The position numbers and the translations under genes were made by a program. A DNA stretch of 64,000 bases from assembly GCA_017626355.1 (NCBI GenBank), contig JAGAIY010000023.1:51386-115385 (forward strand). The letters run 5' to 3'. Below, piece by piece: positions 1-8,467 of this stretch; position 1 is the first letter of the stretch, and every line of letters starts with the position of its first letter. The stretch is from Bacteroidales bacterium. GTDB lineage: Bacteria > Bacteroidota > Bacteroidia > Bacteroidales > UBA932. Below the pieces are notes generated by a model. The model ran no database searches and was not told where the DNA came from. It worked only from the letters and a program-made list of their open reading frames with translations.

Positions 1-1069
1 TACCGGCCTCAGCCCCCTCAAGAACCTCCTGAACACTTTCCTTTACAATCTGGAATGCAAGATAGTACCCTCTGGCAACCAACGCATTCTTATTCTCTTT
101 ATCTTCCGCATCGGGCCTCCAGTTACCGCTTCTCACTTTTTCTATGAGTTCAGCTGAAATCTTGTATCCTTCAATCGACAATGAATGATAGGCATCATCC
201 TTATACTTCACATCCAAAGAACTCATATAACCCTTAACATCGTCGATCTTCATTTCCGATTTATCAATTAGAGGAAGTATCTGCTCTCTCATCTCTTTCC
301 ACATCAGAGTGATTCTGGCTTCGTATGGTGAAGAGAATGCCAACGACTCATCTGCCGGTTTCTCAAAAGGATCAGTCTCCCTCACATCATATCCGAAGCC
401 TCGCATAGTCCTGAGAATATCATCAGCAATATCATCCTTTCCGATATGACGGAATGCACCGACCATTCGTCCGGCACGCACCGAAGCACCATTGTCTGCA
501 AGAAGTCGAAGTATGGCAGAAGAATCCTGAACAAGTGAAAGACATATCTTTGCAGTAAGTTCATTCAGAACAAAAAAGGAAGGCGATACATTTATCAACG
601 CTTCTTCAAGAGTATAGACATTCACTCCAGTCACAGGGTCCTTGACAATATTCTCCGGAAGTTTTCCTTTCATTGGGAATATTGAAGTACCATAAAGGAG
701 ATTGGTCACGTTATTAGCTCCCTCTGGAGCCTTGACAATGCATTGTTTAGCGATCACAGTGCTTCCTGACCACCTGTCCAATGACAGCTCAGGACTTAAG
801 ACCCACTGCTCTCCATATTTTCTGTTGCAATATGCCTTTATGAAACTCCAGAAAGACGAATACCACACGGTAGTATCTCCCTCTGCCCCTGGCTTGCTTA
901 CTATATACCAGCCCTTCAGAACTTCCTGAAGCCAACCATTCAACTTAAGCCGGTCCAGATGCGTCCTGCTCAACTGGGTTGTACCGTATATCACCAGACT
1001 GTTATCCTTATCCTGCAATTCTTTCAGAACCTGCAAAGACTCCGCTAACTTCTCACTAGGTGTTGCCAT
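1..1069 (-). CDS. Fic family protein with N-terminal winged-helix-like region (truncated by window edge)
   Basis: An unbroken frame of 356 codons starts at ATG 1069 and runs off the left edge. The N-terminus (about residues 1-60, with TQLSRTHLDRLKLNGWL) resembles the winged helix that precedes many Bacteroidota Fic domains. Near residues 296-301 SLSIEG fits the Fic inhibitory helix (S/T)xxxE(G/N), followed by typical Fic N-terminal helices. The catalytic HPFxxGNGR motif would lie beyond the edge and is not seen. Fic enzymes usually transfer AMP to a target protein, and the inhibitory glutamate keeps them quiet. It is divergent from an AbiH gene, so a defence or toxin-like role is plausible but inferred. 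The frame stays open upstream of this ATG back to about 1170 without another ATG. Confidence 0.8.
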   Translation of the reverse strand, partial: MATPSEKLAESLQVLKELQDKDNSLVIYGTTQLSRTHLDRLKLNGWLQEVLKGWYIVSKPGAEGDTTVWYSSFWSFIKAYCNRKYGEQWVLSPELSLDRWSGSTVIAKQCIVKAPEGANNVTNLLYGTSIFPMKGKLPENIVKDPVTGVNVYTLEEALINVSPSFFVLNELTAKICLSLVQDSSAILRLLADNGASVRAGRMVGAFRHIGKDDIADDILRTMRGFGYDVRETDPFEKPADESLAFSSPYEARITLMWKEMREQILPLIDKSEMKIDDVKGYMSSLDVKYKDDAYHSLSIEGYKISAELIEKVRSGNWRPDAEDKENKNALVARGYYLAFQIVKESVQEVLEGAEAG

Positions 1070-1086
1070 ATTCGTATCTGTTTGTG

Positions 1087-1153
1087 TATCAAATTTAGTA
1101 TTTATTATTGCATCAATTTTAGTGCTTATTGATGTATAAATTTTCGTATTAGC
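1087..1153. repeat. 24-bp direct repeats in the fic leader
   Basis: Two full copies (1087-1110 and 1111-1134) and a partial third (1135-1153) share the pattern TATcAAnTTTaGT..TTATT on the plus strand. They lie between the predicted fic promoter and the start codon. Iterated units at this position suggest an operator, perhaps for the winged helix of Fic itself. No reading was possible beyond visual alignment. Confidence 0.6.
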
Positions 1154-1155
1154 TG

Positions 1156-1185
1156 CAAATATAATAAAAATTAAAATTCACCAAA
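1156..1185 (-). promoter_or_regulatory. Bacteroidota promoter for the fic gene
   Basis: On the minus strand TTTG (1185-1182) is followed after 18 nt by TATATTTG (1163-1156), matching TTTG-N18..20-TAnnTTTG. Transcription would start near 1149, giving an 80-nt leader that contains the 24-bp repeats. A second -7-like TAAATTTG lies at 1097-1090 inside a repeat. Confidence 0.6.
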
Positions 1186-1369
1186 TAATTCTGGGCATCA
1201 CTATTTACATCACGAATCACCTTTCCGCGATTTTTGGAAGATACGAGATTACACCTTTCCTAGATTTTCTATTAATCATTTAGTCCAAATTTTACTACTC
1301 ATATCTAGGCTATTCAATCTAACGTATTATGCGATTACTGTTCGCTATAATTTATTGAAAATAATTAAG

Positions 1370-1377
1370 TAAATTTG
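1370..1377 (+). promoter_or_regulatory. -7 element upstream of abiH-like gene
   Basis: TAAATTTG matches TAnnTTTG about 50 nt before the ATG at 1427. No well-spaced TTTG -33 box was found, so this is a moderate call. The rest of 1186-1369 is AT-rich with no other feature seen. Confidence 0.4.
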
Positions 1378-1426
1378 CACTTATACGAGATGATGAACAA
1401 TAGTAATTTCTAACAGCTTAACGATA

Positions 1427-2401
1427 ATGAATGTACTTTACATATTAGGAAATGGCTTTGATAAGGCTCAGGGAATGAAAACCAGTTATCCTGAGTTTTA
1501 TGAGTATTTGAAGACAATTGATCCAAGTAAAGAGAGTTCCCTGTTAAAGAAGATGAAACAGGAAATTAAAGCAGATACTGCATTATGGTCTGATATGGAA
1601 GAGGCATTAGGAAAATTTACTGAAAGCATCACTTCCATTCAGGAGTTTGAAGACTTCTACTATGAATTATCCAATCATCTTCAAGATCATCTTAACAATG
1701 AAAACAATCATTTTACCCCTTCTGATAAATTAAAGACAAAATTTCAAAACGATTTTTTGGCTATTAGCAAATATTTAGGAGATCTTGACAAACCTAGATT
1801 TACGTCATTTTCTAACACAATAAGTGGCGGAAAGGATATTTCTGTTATAAGTTTGAATTACACGAATACCCTTGAAAAATTATTGTCGTTAGGTAGTAAC
1901 AACTCAAAATCATTTGGTAGTAGTCAAACATTAAGTAACATTATTCATGTTCACGGGATTCTCAATGATTCAATTATCCTAGGGGTGAATGATAGCTCGC
2001 AAATAGCAAACAATGATTTGAGAGATGATGATGACATCAAAGATTTTATGATTAAGCTCCAGTCTAATCAATGTATGAAGTCAACAAGGCATCTTAAATG
2101 TTCTGAACTAATAGCCAATGCTCACTGCATTATTTTGCACGGGGTTTCGCTTGGAGACACAGATGCACACTGGTGGAAACTTATTGGCGAACAATTGATT
2201 CGCAGAAAGTCTCTCTGCATTATTCAGCATGTATATGCACCTAAAGCAATCGAGCCAACCAAGAAACATTTAATGGGGAGAATTGAAAGGCAACAGCAAA
2301 ATCTACTCCTTCAGAAAATGAGAATTGACAAGAAAGATGTTAGCGACGAATTAAAAAATCGATTATTCTTCATTGTCAACGCACCGATCTTTACAGTATA
2401 A
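1427..2401 (+). CDS. AbiH family phage abortive-infection protein
   Basis: This 324-aa cytoplasmic protein opens with MNVLYILGNGFDKAQGMKTS, the hallmark start of AbiH proteins (NGFDxAHGLxTSY). Later motifs also fit: ISLNYTNTLE near residue 142, IHVHG near 172, ILGVND near 183, and HCIILHGVSLGDTDAHWW near 236. AbiH was described as a phage-exclusion gene whose mechanism is not settled; the N-terminal loop resembles nucleotide-binding folds. Its base composition is clearly richer in A+T than the SusCD genes next door, which suggests transfer. It sits beside a fic gene and an integrase remnant, as in small defence islands. Confidence 0.8.
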   Translation: MNVLYILGNGFDKAQGMKTSYPEFYEYLKTIDPSKESSLLKKMKQEIKADTALWSDMEEALGKFTESITSIQEFEDFYYELSNHLQDHLNNENNHFTPSDKLKTKFQNDFLAISKYLGDLDKPRFTSFSNTISGGKDISVISLNYTNTLEKLLSLGSNNSKSFGSSQTLSNIIHVHGILNDSIILGVNDSSQIANNDLRDDDDIKDFMIKLQSNQCMKSTRHLKCSELIANAHCIILHGVSLGDTDAHWWKLIGEQLIRRKSLCIIQHVYAPKAIEPTKKHLMGRIERQQQNLLLQKMRIDKKDVSDELKNRLFFIVNAPIFTV

Positions 2402-2530
2402 CTACCCCAAAATATCCACCAGGCTCTTCTTAAGATCCTCTTCGATAGTGCGATACCGGGCAAAGGCACGGCTGCCATCGACGTGACCGGTCATTGAACC
2501 GATGACGTTTGGGTCGGGAACTTTGTTATA
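2402..2530 (-). pseudogene. C-terminal remnant of a tyrosine recombinase/integrase
   Basis: The minus strand reads NKVPDPNVIGSMTGHVDG and then SRAFARYRTIEEDLKKSLVD before a TAG at 2404-2402. The TGH followed by a Y about ten residues later (ARYR) fits the last catalytic box of tyrosine recombinases. There is no start codon and no upstream catalytic domain: the frame runs back into the 3' end of the PorV-like gene. It is read as a leftover from an integrated element that may have brought in abiH and fic. The family call rests on a short segment. Confidence 0.45.
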
Positions 2531-2612
2531 AATATTGATAGACAGCCAGATAGACGCCGCCGATCCTTGACTATAATACGGCAGCGTCAGGCTTTGGTCA
2601 GGCTGGGCAGAT

Positions 2613-3533
2613 CTAGAAGCTGTAGCCGAGGGAGAGGGATAGAGTGTTGCCGAGCACTTCGTTGGCGAAGAGGTAAGCGGCATCTATCCTTATGCCGGCG
2701 ATATGTACTCCGACTCCGGCAGATGCGAATGAGGGGATGACAGTCTCACCTCCGTATCTGTATCCTGCCCTTACAAAGACCAGTTTCCTGAAGTTATACT
2801 CCGCTCCGAAAGCAGCTCCGAATGCGCCAGAGAAGGCATATTCAGCATCTACCTCCAGATCTATTCCATGTGCTTCACCTATGTCGGAACCATAGCCCAG
2901 AGCCACTGCAGCGGAAGCTGGAAGACCGAACTTCGCTCCTGAAGCAGAGACGACACTGCCGCCAAGGTCAGACACTCCTGCAGCAACTTTGAAACCGTTG
3001 AACTCTCCCATAAGGAAAACGTCAGCTGTCACTGCGCCATAGGATACCGCTTCCGACAAGGATGCAGAAGCATAGCCCACATTTACACCCACCGACATAG
3101 CCGGTATGAAGCGATATGAGACTCCGGCCATGAACTGCATTTCCGAAGGCTTGAACAGGCCTTTGGAAGCCCCAGAAGCGTCATAGATGTCATAGGCCGG
3201 ATTCATGCCGTATGAGAAGCCTGCTGTCACACCTAACCTGTCAGCCACATTGTATGCTCCGGCTGCACTGATGACATTCGTATTCACACCCTGAGGCGCC
3301 CACATTGCATAACCAGCAGCAAAATCTCCTTTGCCATCATAGAAAGGCACTGCAGCCGGATTGGCAAAAGCGCCATATGCGGCAGAAGATGTACTGAGAC
3401 AGGAAGCGCCAGCCCTCGCTACAGAGCCCGCGTCATAATTGACTGCGGTAAAAGGCAGGGTCTGGGAATAGATCACGGCAGGAAACAGAAGCATTGAAGC
3501 CGCAACTATGAATCTGTATATGTATCGGGTCAT
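2613..3533 (-). CDS. PorV/PorQ-like outer-membrane beta-barrel (left module)
   Basis: This 306-aa protein has a signal peptide (cleavage near AVIYSQ, residue 23) and then alternating short hydrophobic strands typical of FadL-like barrels. The N-terminal FTAVNYDAGSVARAGASCLS resembles the start of PorV/PorQ proteins, where AxxxxxGGA-type turns follow maturation. It ends in SLGYSF with a terminal aromatic residue as expected for outer-membrane barrels. It lies 12 nt downstream of a protease carrying a T9SS sorting domain. In known T9SS, PorV binds that domain and shuttles cargo across the outer membrane. A dedicated cargo-escort role is inferred. A paralogue lies at 23303-24160 in the mirror position. 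Confidence 0.75.
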   Translation of the reverse strand: MTRYIYRFIVAASMLLFPAVIYSQTLPFTAVNYDAGSVARAGASCLSTSSAAYGAFANPAAVPFYDGKGDFAAGYAMWAPQGVNTNVISAAGAYNVADRLGVTAGFSYGMNPAYDIYDASGASKGLFKPSEMQFMAGVSYRFIPAMSVGVNVGYASASLSEAVSYGAVTADVFLMGEFNGFKVAAGVSDLGGSVVSASGAKFGLPASAAVALGYGSDIGEAHGIDLEVDAEYAFSGAFGAAFGAEYNFRKLVFVRAGYRYGGETVIPSFASAGVGVHIAGIRIDAAYLFANEVLGNTLSLSLGYSF

Positions 3534-3545
3534 AAGATCAGGTTT

Positions 3546-6134
3546 TTATAATTTGACAATCACTTCCTTATGTTCTGTATCAGAGAACGTCACAGTGACA
3601 GAATATATTCCCGGCGCATAAGGGGTCATATCGATGCGGGCCGGATCCACTGCACTTACTTCGGAAGTTTCGTCATAGACAATCTGTCCGGTAGATGAAG
3701 CTATCATTATCCTTGTCTGTGCAGGATCCATCGTCCTGACATTCAGGAAGTCTGACACCGGATTAGGGAAGACTTCAACCGGTCTCGAAGGATCTTTCAC
3801 AAGAACGCTGAAAGACAGGACGCAGGTCTCGCCCCTCGAATCGGTTGCGATGATCGAGACATCAGTCCTTCCGTATGCGAGAATGGTAGCATGAAGATTG
3901 TTGCCGGAAGGATTGATGTGCAGCACCCCTTTTTCAGATGAGGTTATGGTATATTTAAGCTGCTCTCCATCAGGGTCATGGAGATATTCGTCCATATTCA
4001 ATGTGAAAGTCTCTCCTGTCCTGATGTATACCATATCTTCTATATCCTTCACTATCACCGGTGCATTGTTCTCCAACACTTCATAGTCAATGTCCAGGCT
4101 TACAGAAGCTCCATAACTGTCAACGGCAGCAAGAACCGCCTTGTACTGTCCCGGAGCCGCTGCATTACCGACAATTGTGAGCTGATGAGAGTTGTCATTG
4201 ACCTTGACATACGAATCGGCAGAGGATCCGGAAGCGAAGGTCACATTCAGGGCATGTCCGTCAGGCTCGGTTACAGTAAAGTTAAGACGCAGGGTTTCAT
4301 GCGACTTGACCTTGTAAGGTCCTTCCTGAGAAGCCGTTATTACAGGAGGATTATTGATTCCGGTAACGACAGCCTTGACCGGTGACAGAGCCGACCAGTT
4401 CCTGTTATAGTCAAAGCCGGCCACTGCAACATGATATTCGGTTTCGAATTCAAGACCGGATACTGTCCCGGACAGAAGGTTTCCCACAGATGCATCGCCG
4501 GTCATGACGACAGACGAGCGGACATCGGCAGGAAGGGATGACAGATTGATCCCGCTGAGATGTGAAGGGTCCTTTGCTGCAAGGAGGATGTAGCCATAAG
4601 CCTTCTTGTCATCCTTGTCAGAAGTGACTTTCCAGGTAAAGTCCACATTGTTCGACCTTGATGCCGCCTCAAATGAAGAAACGGCTTCAGGAGGTGTCGT
4701 TCCACCATAAGTCATGGCTCCAAGAGCATCAAGAAGGACACCTATCTTCGCATTCCTGGACAATGCCGCCTTGTCTGCGCCTTCCATAAGCTTGCTGCGA
4801 AGATTATCTGCCGTAAAGCCCGGGCCACCGTACTGAGAGACAATAAGAGCTGCGACTCCTGAGACATGAGGACAGGCCATGGAAGTTCCCTGCATAGGGC
4901 CGTATGAGTTTCCCGGAAGCGTGCTTATGACCATATGAGGAGCATCACCGCCAGGTGCAGCTATATCCACCCAGTCTCCATAATTGGAATATGAGGCTCT
5001 CGTAAAATCAGCACCTATAGCTCCTACAGAAAGGACCGGTTCATACTTGCATATAGGATCATGCGCACGAGCTTCATTTCCGGCAGCAAAAATCACCAGA
5101 CCGCCGCGCATAGGACCGGTCTGAACTCCATTCGTCATACCCGCATTGGCGATGAAATAGTCTATTGCATCGGCAAGATATCCCGGGATCTCGGCTGCAG
5201 CCTGCTCCTCCTCGGTCTCATATACATAGCCCCAGCTGTTCTGAGAGATGACTGCACCGTTATCAGCGCTCCACTTGATGGCTGCCGCACCGTCTCCCCC
5301 GAAATCCTTCGTAGGATCAGCCGGATCAGGGGCAAAGATCTGACATGAAAGAAGACCCGCTCCCTTGATTCCCTTGGCGGCATCGCCTCCTGCGATACCA
5401 GCGACTCCGATACCGTTGTTATTGACGGCTGCGATCGTACCGGCCACATGGGTTCCGTGATCGTGTGGAACGACCTTCGACTGCTCATTCACAAAGCTCC
5501 TGCCCTTGATGTAGTGAGCTGCAAGATCTTCATGCATATAATCGATACCTCCGTCCACAACTCCGACTATCACATCGCTGCTGCCGACAGTATAATTTTC
5601 CCACACAGGATAGACATTGATATCGGCTCCTGAGATCATGCCGTCAGCATTTCCCGGATTGTAATAATGCCACTGATTCCCGAGCCTCGGATCATTGAAC
5701 ACCGCCGTATTCCTTATCCTGCGCACGACTTCGACATCTTCCACACCGGGAACAAGAGAGAAATCGGCAGAAGCCCTTGTCGAAGGTATGTTCTTGTCGA
5801 ACTTCACCTTATACCATCTGTGAAGTCCGGCCTCCCTCGTCCTCTGCTCAAATTCTCCTGCATGCTCGAACACCCTCTCCATGGAAAGAATGCCGAGCTG
5901 CTCAGAAAGCAGATTGAAATCCGAAGACCTCGTGACAACCGTGCCTGCATTTACCGCATCCTCGATCATCAGGGTCATCTCGTCCGTGAATTTAACGACC
6001 ATCTCACCGGAAACGACAGCCGGTTCCGGTTCTTTTGAAGAAGGAGCCAGCTCCTCATTTGAATATACAATATCCTGCGCACATGAAGAGCACAGGATAA
6101 CAAGAAAGGCAAACAATGATCTTTTCGTATTCAT
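3546..6134 (-). CDS. S8 subtilisin-like protease with T9SS type A sorting domain (left module)
   Basis: This 862-aa exported protease has the catalytic triad in order: Asp194 (VVDGGIDYMHEDL), His226 (HDHGTHVAGT) and Ser418 (GTSMACPHVSG), with oxyanion Asn near 353. Residues 40-150 form a propeptide ending FNDPRLGNQWHYYN, and 490-780 carry fibronectin/cadherin-like beta domains (NNPPVIT, NNAPVIV). The last 75 residues (VFPNPVSDFLNV ... TPYAPGIYSVTV) are a T9SS type A C-terminal sorting domain. The N-terminus has a Cys18 lipobox-like site (ILCSSC), which is unusual for T9SS cargo. It is the sixth gene of the left operon and precedes the PorV-like barrel. The substrate is unknown; extracellular proteolysis is the safe call. 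Confidence 0.9.
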   Translation of the reverse strand: MNTKRSLFAFLVILCSSCAQDIVYSNEELAPSSKEPEPAVVSGEMVVKFTDEMTLMIEDAVNAGTVVTRSSDFNLLSEQLGILSMERVFEHAGEFEQRTREAGLHRWYKVKFDKNIPSTRASADFSLVPGVEDVEVVRRIRNTAVFNDPRLGNQWHYYNPGNADGMISGADINVYPVWENYTVGSSDVIVGVVDGGIDYMHEDLAAHYIKGRSFVNEQSKVVPHDHGTHVAGTIAAVNNNGIGVAGIAGGDAAKGIKGAGLLSCQIFAPDPADPTKDFGGDGAAAIKWSADNGAVISQNSWGYVYETEEEQAAAEIPGYLADAIDYFIANAGMTNGVQTGPMRGGLVIFAAGNEARAHDPICKYEPVLSVGAIGADFTRASYSNYGDWVDIAAPGGDAPHMVISTLPGNSYGPMQGTSMACPHVSGVAALIVSQYGGPGFTADNLRSKLMEGADKAALSRNAKIGVLLDALGAMTYGGTTPPEAVSSFEAASRSNNVDFTWKVTSDKDDKKAYGYILLAAKDPSHLSGINLSSLPADVRSSVVMTGDASVGNLLSGTVSGLEFETEYHVAVAGFDYNRNWSALSPVKAVVTGINNPPVITASQEGPYKVKSHETLRLNFTVTEPDGHALNVTFASGSSADSYVKVNDNSHQLTIVGNAAAPGQYKAVLAAVDSYGASVSLDIDYEVLENNAPVIVKDIEDMVYIRTGETFTLNMDEYLHDPDGEQLKYTITSSEKGVLHINPSGNNLHATILAYGRTDVSIIATDSRGETCVLSFSVLVKDPSRPVEVFPNPVSDFLNVRTMDPAQTRIMIASSTGQIVYDETSEVSAVDPARIDMTPYAPGIYSVTVTFSDTEHKEVIVKL

Positions 6135-6142
6135 AAGTCTGT

Positions 6143-6823
6143 CTATTTAAGTCTGTCAGCGATATAATCAACCAAAGGCAGAAGCGACTGCGGATCCTTC
6201 CATTTCACCTGCTTCTCCTTCAGGAATGCATTAAGTTCCTTCTTGTCAACTCCCTGGAGTTCGGAAACATCTTTTTTCGCAGCATAGATCTGATAGCCCG
6301 GAACCACTATGTAGAGCTTGACGTTCAGAGGCAGGACCTCGCCATCATTTCTGGAGCGTTTCAGCTCCATATGGTTCATGTTCGTACGAGTGCCGCCTAT
6401 ACCCTCAAGAGAAGAAAGAGCCTGGGTAGAGATGGAATTGGAAGACGAACCGTAGGCTCCTCCGGTATTGTTCAGCTGCGCCACATCCACCACCGCCTCC
6501 TGAGCCACAAATCCTTTCTCTGATTTTGCCAGCACCTTCATCATGCTGCCTCCTACATTCGCATAATAGTCGTTGCCTATCCTGACCGAGAATATCTCGG
6601 AAGCCGCCGCCTCCCTGATCAGGTCACCGTCAATGAAATGAAGAGTGCTTTCAAACAGATGTACATTGTACTTACCGGCTTTAGGAGAACCCTGCAGCAC
6701 CTGGAGCTCTCCGTCAGTGAAGTCAGGATAAAGATAAGGCCATGTTGTAGTAGGCTCATACTGAGCGAAAAGCGATGTCGCTGACATCAGCATGACAATC
6801 GCGAGGAAAAGACGATGTCTCAT
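6143..6823 (-). CDS. Secreted protein of unknown function
   Basis: This 226-aa protein has a clear signal peptide (MRHRLFLAIVMLMSATSLFAQ, cleavage after about residue 21) and no membrane segment after it. It contains the repeated pattern GDLIREAAASEIFSVRIGNDYY and a closing helix (ELNAFLKEKQVKWKDPQSLL). I do not recognise a family. It is 8 nt upstream of the S8 protease and belongs to the left operon only: the right operon has no counterpart. It could be a periplasmic partner or protease regulator, but nothing in the sequence decides this. Confidence 0.7.
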   Translation of the reverse strand: MRHRLFLAIVMLMSATSLFAQYEPTTTWPYLYPDFTDGELQVLQGSPKAGKYNVHLFESTLHFIDGDLIREAAASEIFSVRIGNDYYANVGGSMMKVLAKSEKGFVAQEAVVDVAQLNNTGGAYGSSSNSISTQALSSLEGIGGTRTNMNHMELKRSRNDGEVLPLNVKLYIVVPGYQIYAAKKDVSELQGVDKKELNAFLKEKQVKWKDPQSLLPLVDYIADRLK

Positions 6824-6848
6824 ACCGGCATATTTTAAGAATGGAAGA

Positions 6849-6872
6849 TGAAGGGCGTTTCACCGCCCTTCA
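6849..6872 (-). terminator. Intra-operon hairpin between lipoprotein and protease half (left)
   Basis: A perfect 9-bp stem TGAAGGGCG/CGCCCTTCA with a 6-nt loop sits in the 63-nt gap after the 522-aa lipoprotein gene. No long U-run follows, so it may weaken rather than end transcription, or protect upstream mRNA. The right operon has a hairpin at the matching place (20681-20715). Confidence 0.5.
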
Positions 6873-6886
6873 CCTTGAATATGGAA

Positions 6887-8455
6887 TTAGAAGTTCCTTG
6901 CAACAAATGATGGCTTGAAGCCTGCAGCTGCAGTCTCAGCACCCTCGGAAGCATCCTGTCTTACGAGGTAGCACTCAGTGTAGGCATCATACCAGCCGGC
7001 TCCGTTGATATATGCACCGAACCATGCGGATGGAGCAGTGAGGACACCGCTCTCCGGCATCATGAGATCAACATAATCAGCACCGTTCACTGCGAAGAAT
7101 ATCACGTCCTCACCTTCTACGAAGAATACCTGTCCACTTGCGATGGTAAGGGTACCTGCATCACCGTTGAAGTTGGCATAGATGTTTCCTGCCGAGCATG
7201 GAAGACCCATGTAAGAGCCTGTGATCATCACGTTACCAGCCTCAGCATCATCGCTTTCAGCTACAGTGAAAGAAAGTTCGAGCGGACCATCCCAGTAGCT
7301 CACAGCCTCACCTGCGTATGTTCCGAGAACATCCTCAAGAGTGTAGCCGTATGAGTAGAGCATTGTGTGCTCCCATGCCTCACAGTCATTGCCGTAGATG
7401 TCATAAAGACAGCCTGCAGGAACACTGATGGTAACATATGCACCCACAACAGGAGGCTCAGGAAGATTCACTACGAAACCGAGGGTAGTAAGAGCGTAGT
7501 CAGCACCTGGGGTAAGAGTGTGAACTACAGTCTTGTTCTCGCTTTCATAGGTAACAGTCACGAACTTCTTGCTGCTGTAACCGGCTGCAGGATACTTGAA
7601 GTCAACAGGGATAACGAAACCATTGTCCCACTCTGCAAAAGACTCAAGGCCAAGCTCACCGAGCATAGGAAGCTCCACATATGAAATCGAGCCTGCAAAA
7701 CCCTGAGCAGCAGGGCCGCTCTCACTCATCACGAATGCACTCTTGTAGGCAGGAAGCTTGTGGCCTACCTGATCTACGAAAGCACCCTCAGCGATATCAA
7801 CTGTATAGTATGCACCTGTAGGGATCTCGGGAACAGTGATCTGTGCCATGTCATCAGCAACCTGAATATTCTCCTCAGGAACCACGACCTCTCCTGCAGG
7901 AGCAGCCGTAGTCTTGAAGTCAGAAGAATATGGAGCATAATAAGCGACTTTGATCTGGCCTGAACCTCTTGCAACTACCTCAGAGAAAGTGAAAAGAACT
8001 TCATTCTCCTCAGCCTGGACACTGGCATAAGCAGGAGCCACGTTGTCTGATGTAGTTACATTCGCAACAGCCACCTCGCCTGCAAAACCCATAGGGCTGC
8101 CTGCAACGGCATAGACCTGATATGTAGTGTTAGGCTCTGCTGATACCTCGAAAGTATATGAAGGGTTCTTTGCGTAATCAACAGTTCCCTGAGCTACACT
8201 TGTATAGCCTACCTCATAAAGAGTCGTAGGATCGAGTGTCTCGACAGCTTCAGACTCATCAACGAGGTATGAGTAGTAAGACGATTCACCTGAAGGAGTA
8301 ACTGTCACCTTGAATGAATTGTCTGTAACATCTGAGATTGAAATCTGCACGCTCGCAGCGGTATCCGGTGTGAGCGGAGTCTCCTCCGGTCCGTAAAGCT
8401 CGTCACAAGCCACGGTCAGAGAAAGAACTGAAAGTAAAAGTATGAATCTCTTCAT
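6887..8455 (-). CDS. Surface lipoprotein with Ig/fibronectin-like domains
   Basis: This 522-aa protein begins MKRFILLLSVLSLTVAC, a signal peptidase II site with the lipid cysteine at residue 17. Residues 35-135 look like a fibronectin type III domain (FKVTVTPSGESSYYSY ... TTYQVYAVAGSPMGF). Residues 140-240 and 260-370 look like Ig-like beta modules (FTFSEVVARGSG, TVDIAEGAFVD). The C-terminal 140 residues form a further beta-rich region. An acidic stretch after the cysteine (DELYGPEE) is compatible with export to the cell surface. It follows SusC, SusD and another lipoprotein, the place of accessory substrate-binding proteins (SusE/F-like). The ligand is not known. Confidence 0.75.
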   Translation of the reverse strand: MKRFILLLSVLSLTVACDELYGPEETPLTPDTAASVQISISDVTDNSFKVTVTPSGESSYYSYLVDESEAVETLDPTTLYEVGYTSVAQGTVDYAKNPSYTFEVSAEPNTTYQVYAVAGSPMGFAGEVAVANVTTSDNVAPAYASVQAEENEVLFTFSEVVARGSGQIKVAYYAPYSSDFKTTAAPAGEVVVPEENIQVADDMAQITVPEIPTGAYYTVDIAEGAFVDQVGHKLPAYKSAFVMSESGPAAQGFAGSISYVELPMLGELGLESFAEWDNGFVIPVDFKYPAAGYSSKKFVTVTYESENKTVVHTLTPGADYALTTLGFVVNLPEPPVVGAYVTISVPAGCLYDIYGNDCEAWEHTMLYSYGYTLEDVLGTYAGEAVSYWDGPLELSFTVAESDDAEAGNVMITGSYMGLPCSAGNIYANFNGDAGTLTIASGQVFFVEGEDVIFFAVNGADYVDLMMPESGVLTAPSAWFGAYINGAGWYDAYTECYLVRQDASEGAETAAAGFKPSFVARNF

Positions 8456-8467
8456 GATTACCCGAAT

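Noticed and set aside
1087-1153. CRISPR-like repeats
   Set aside because: Units are contiguous 24-mers without spacers and there are no cas genes.
2402-2683. 93-residue minus-strand open frame as a complete gene
   Set aside because: Its first half is the wrong frame of the PorV-like gene; only the last ~43 residues look like protein, so it is listed as an integrase remnant.
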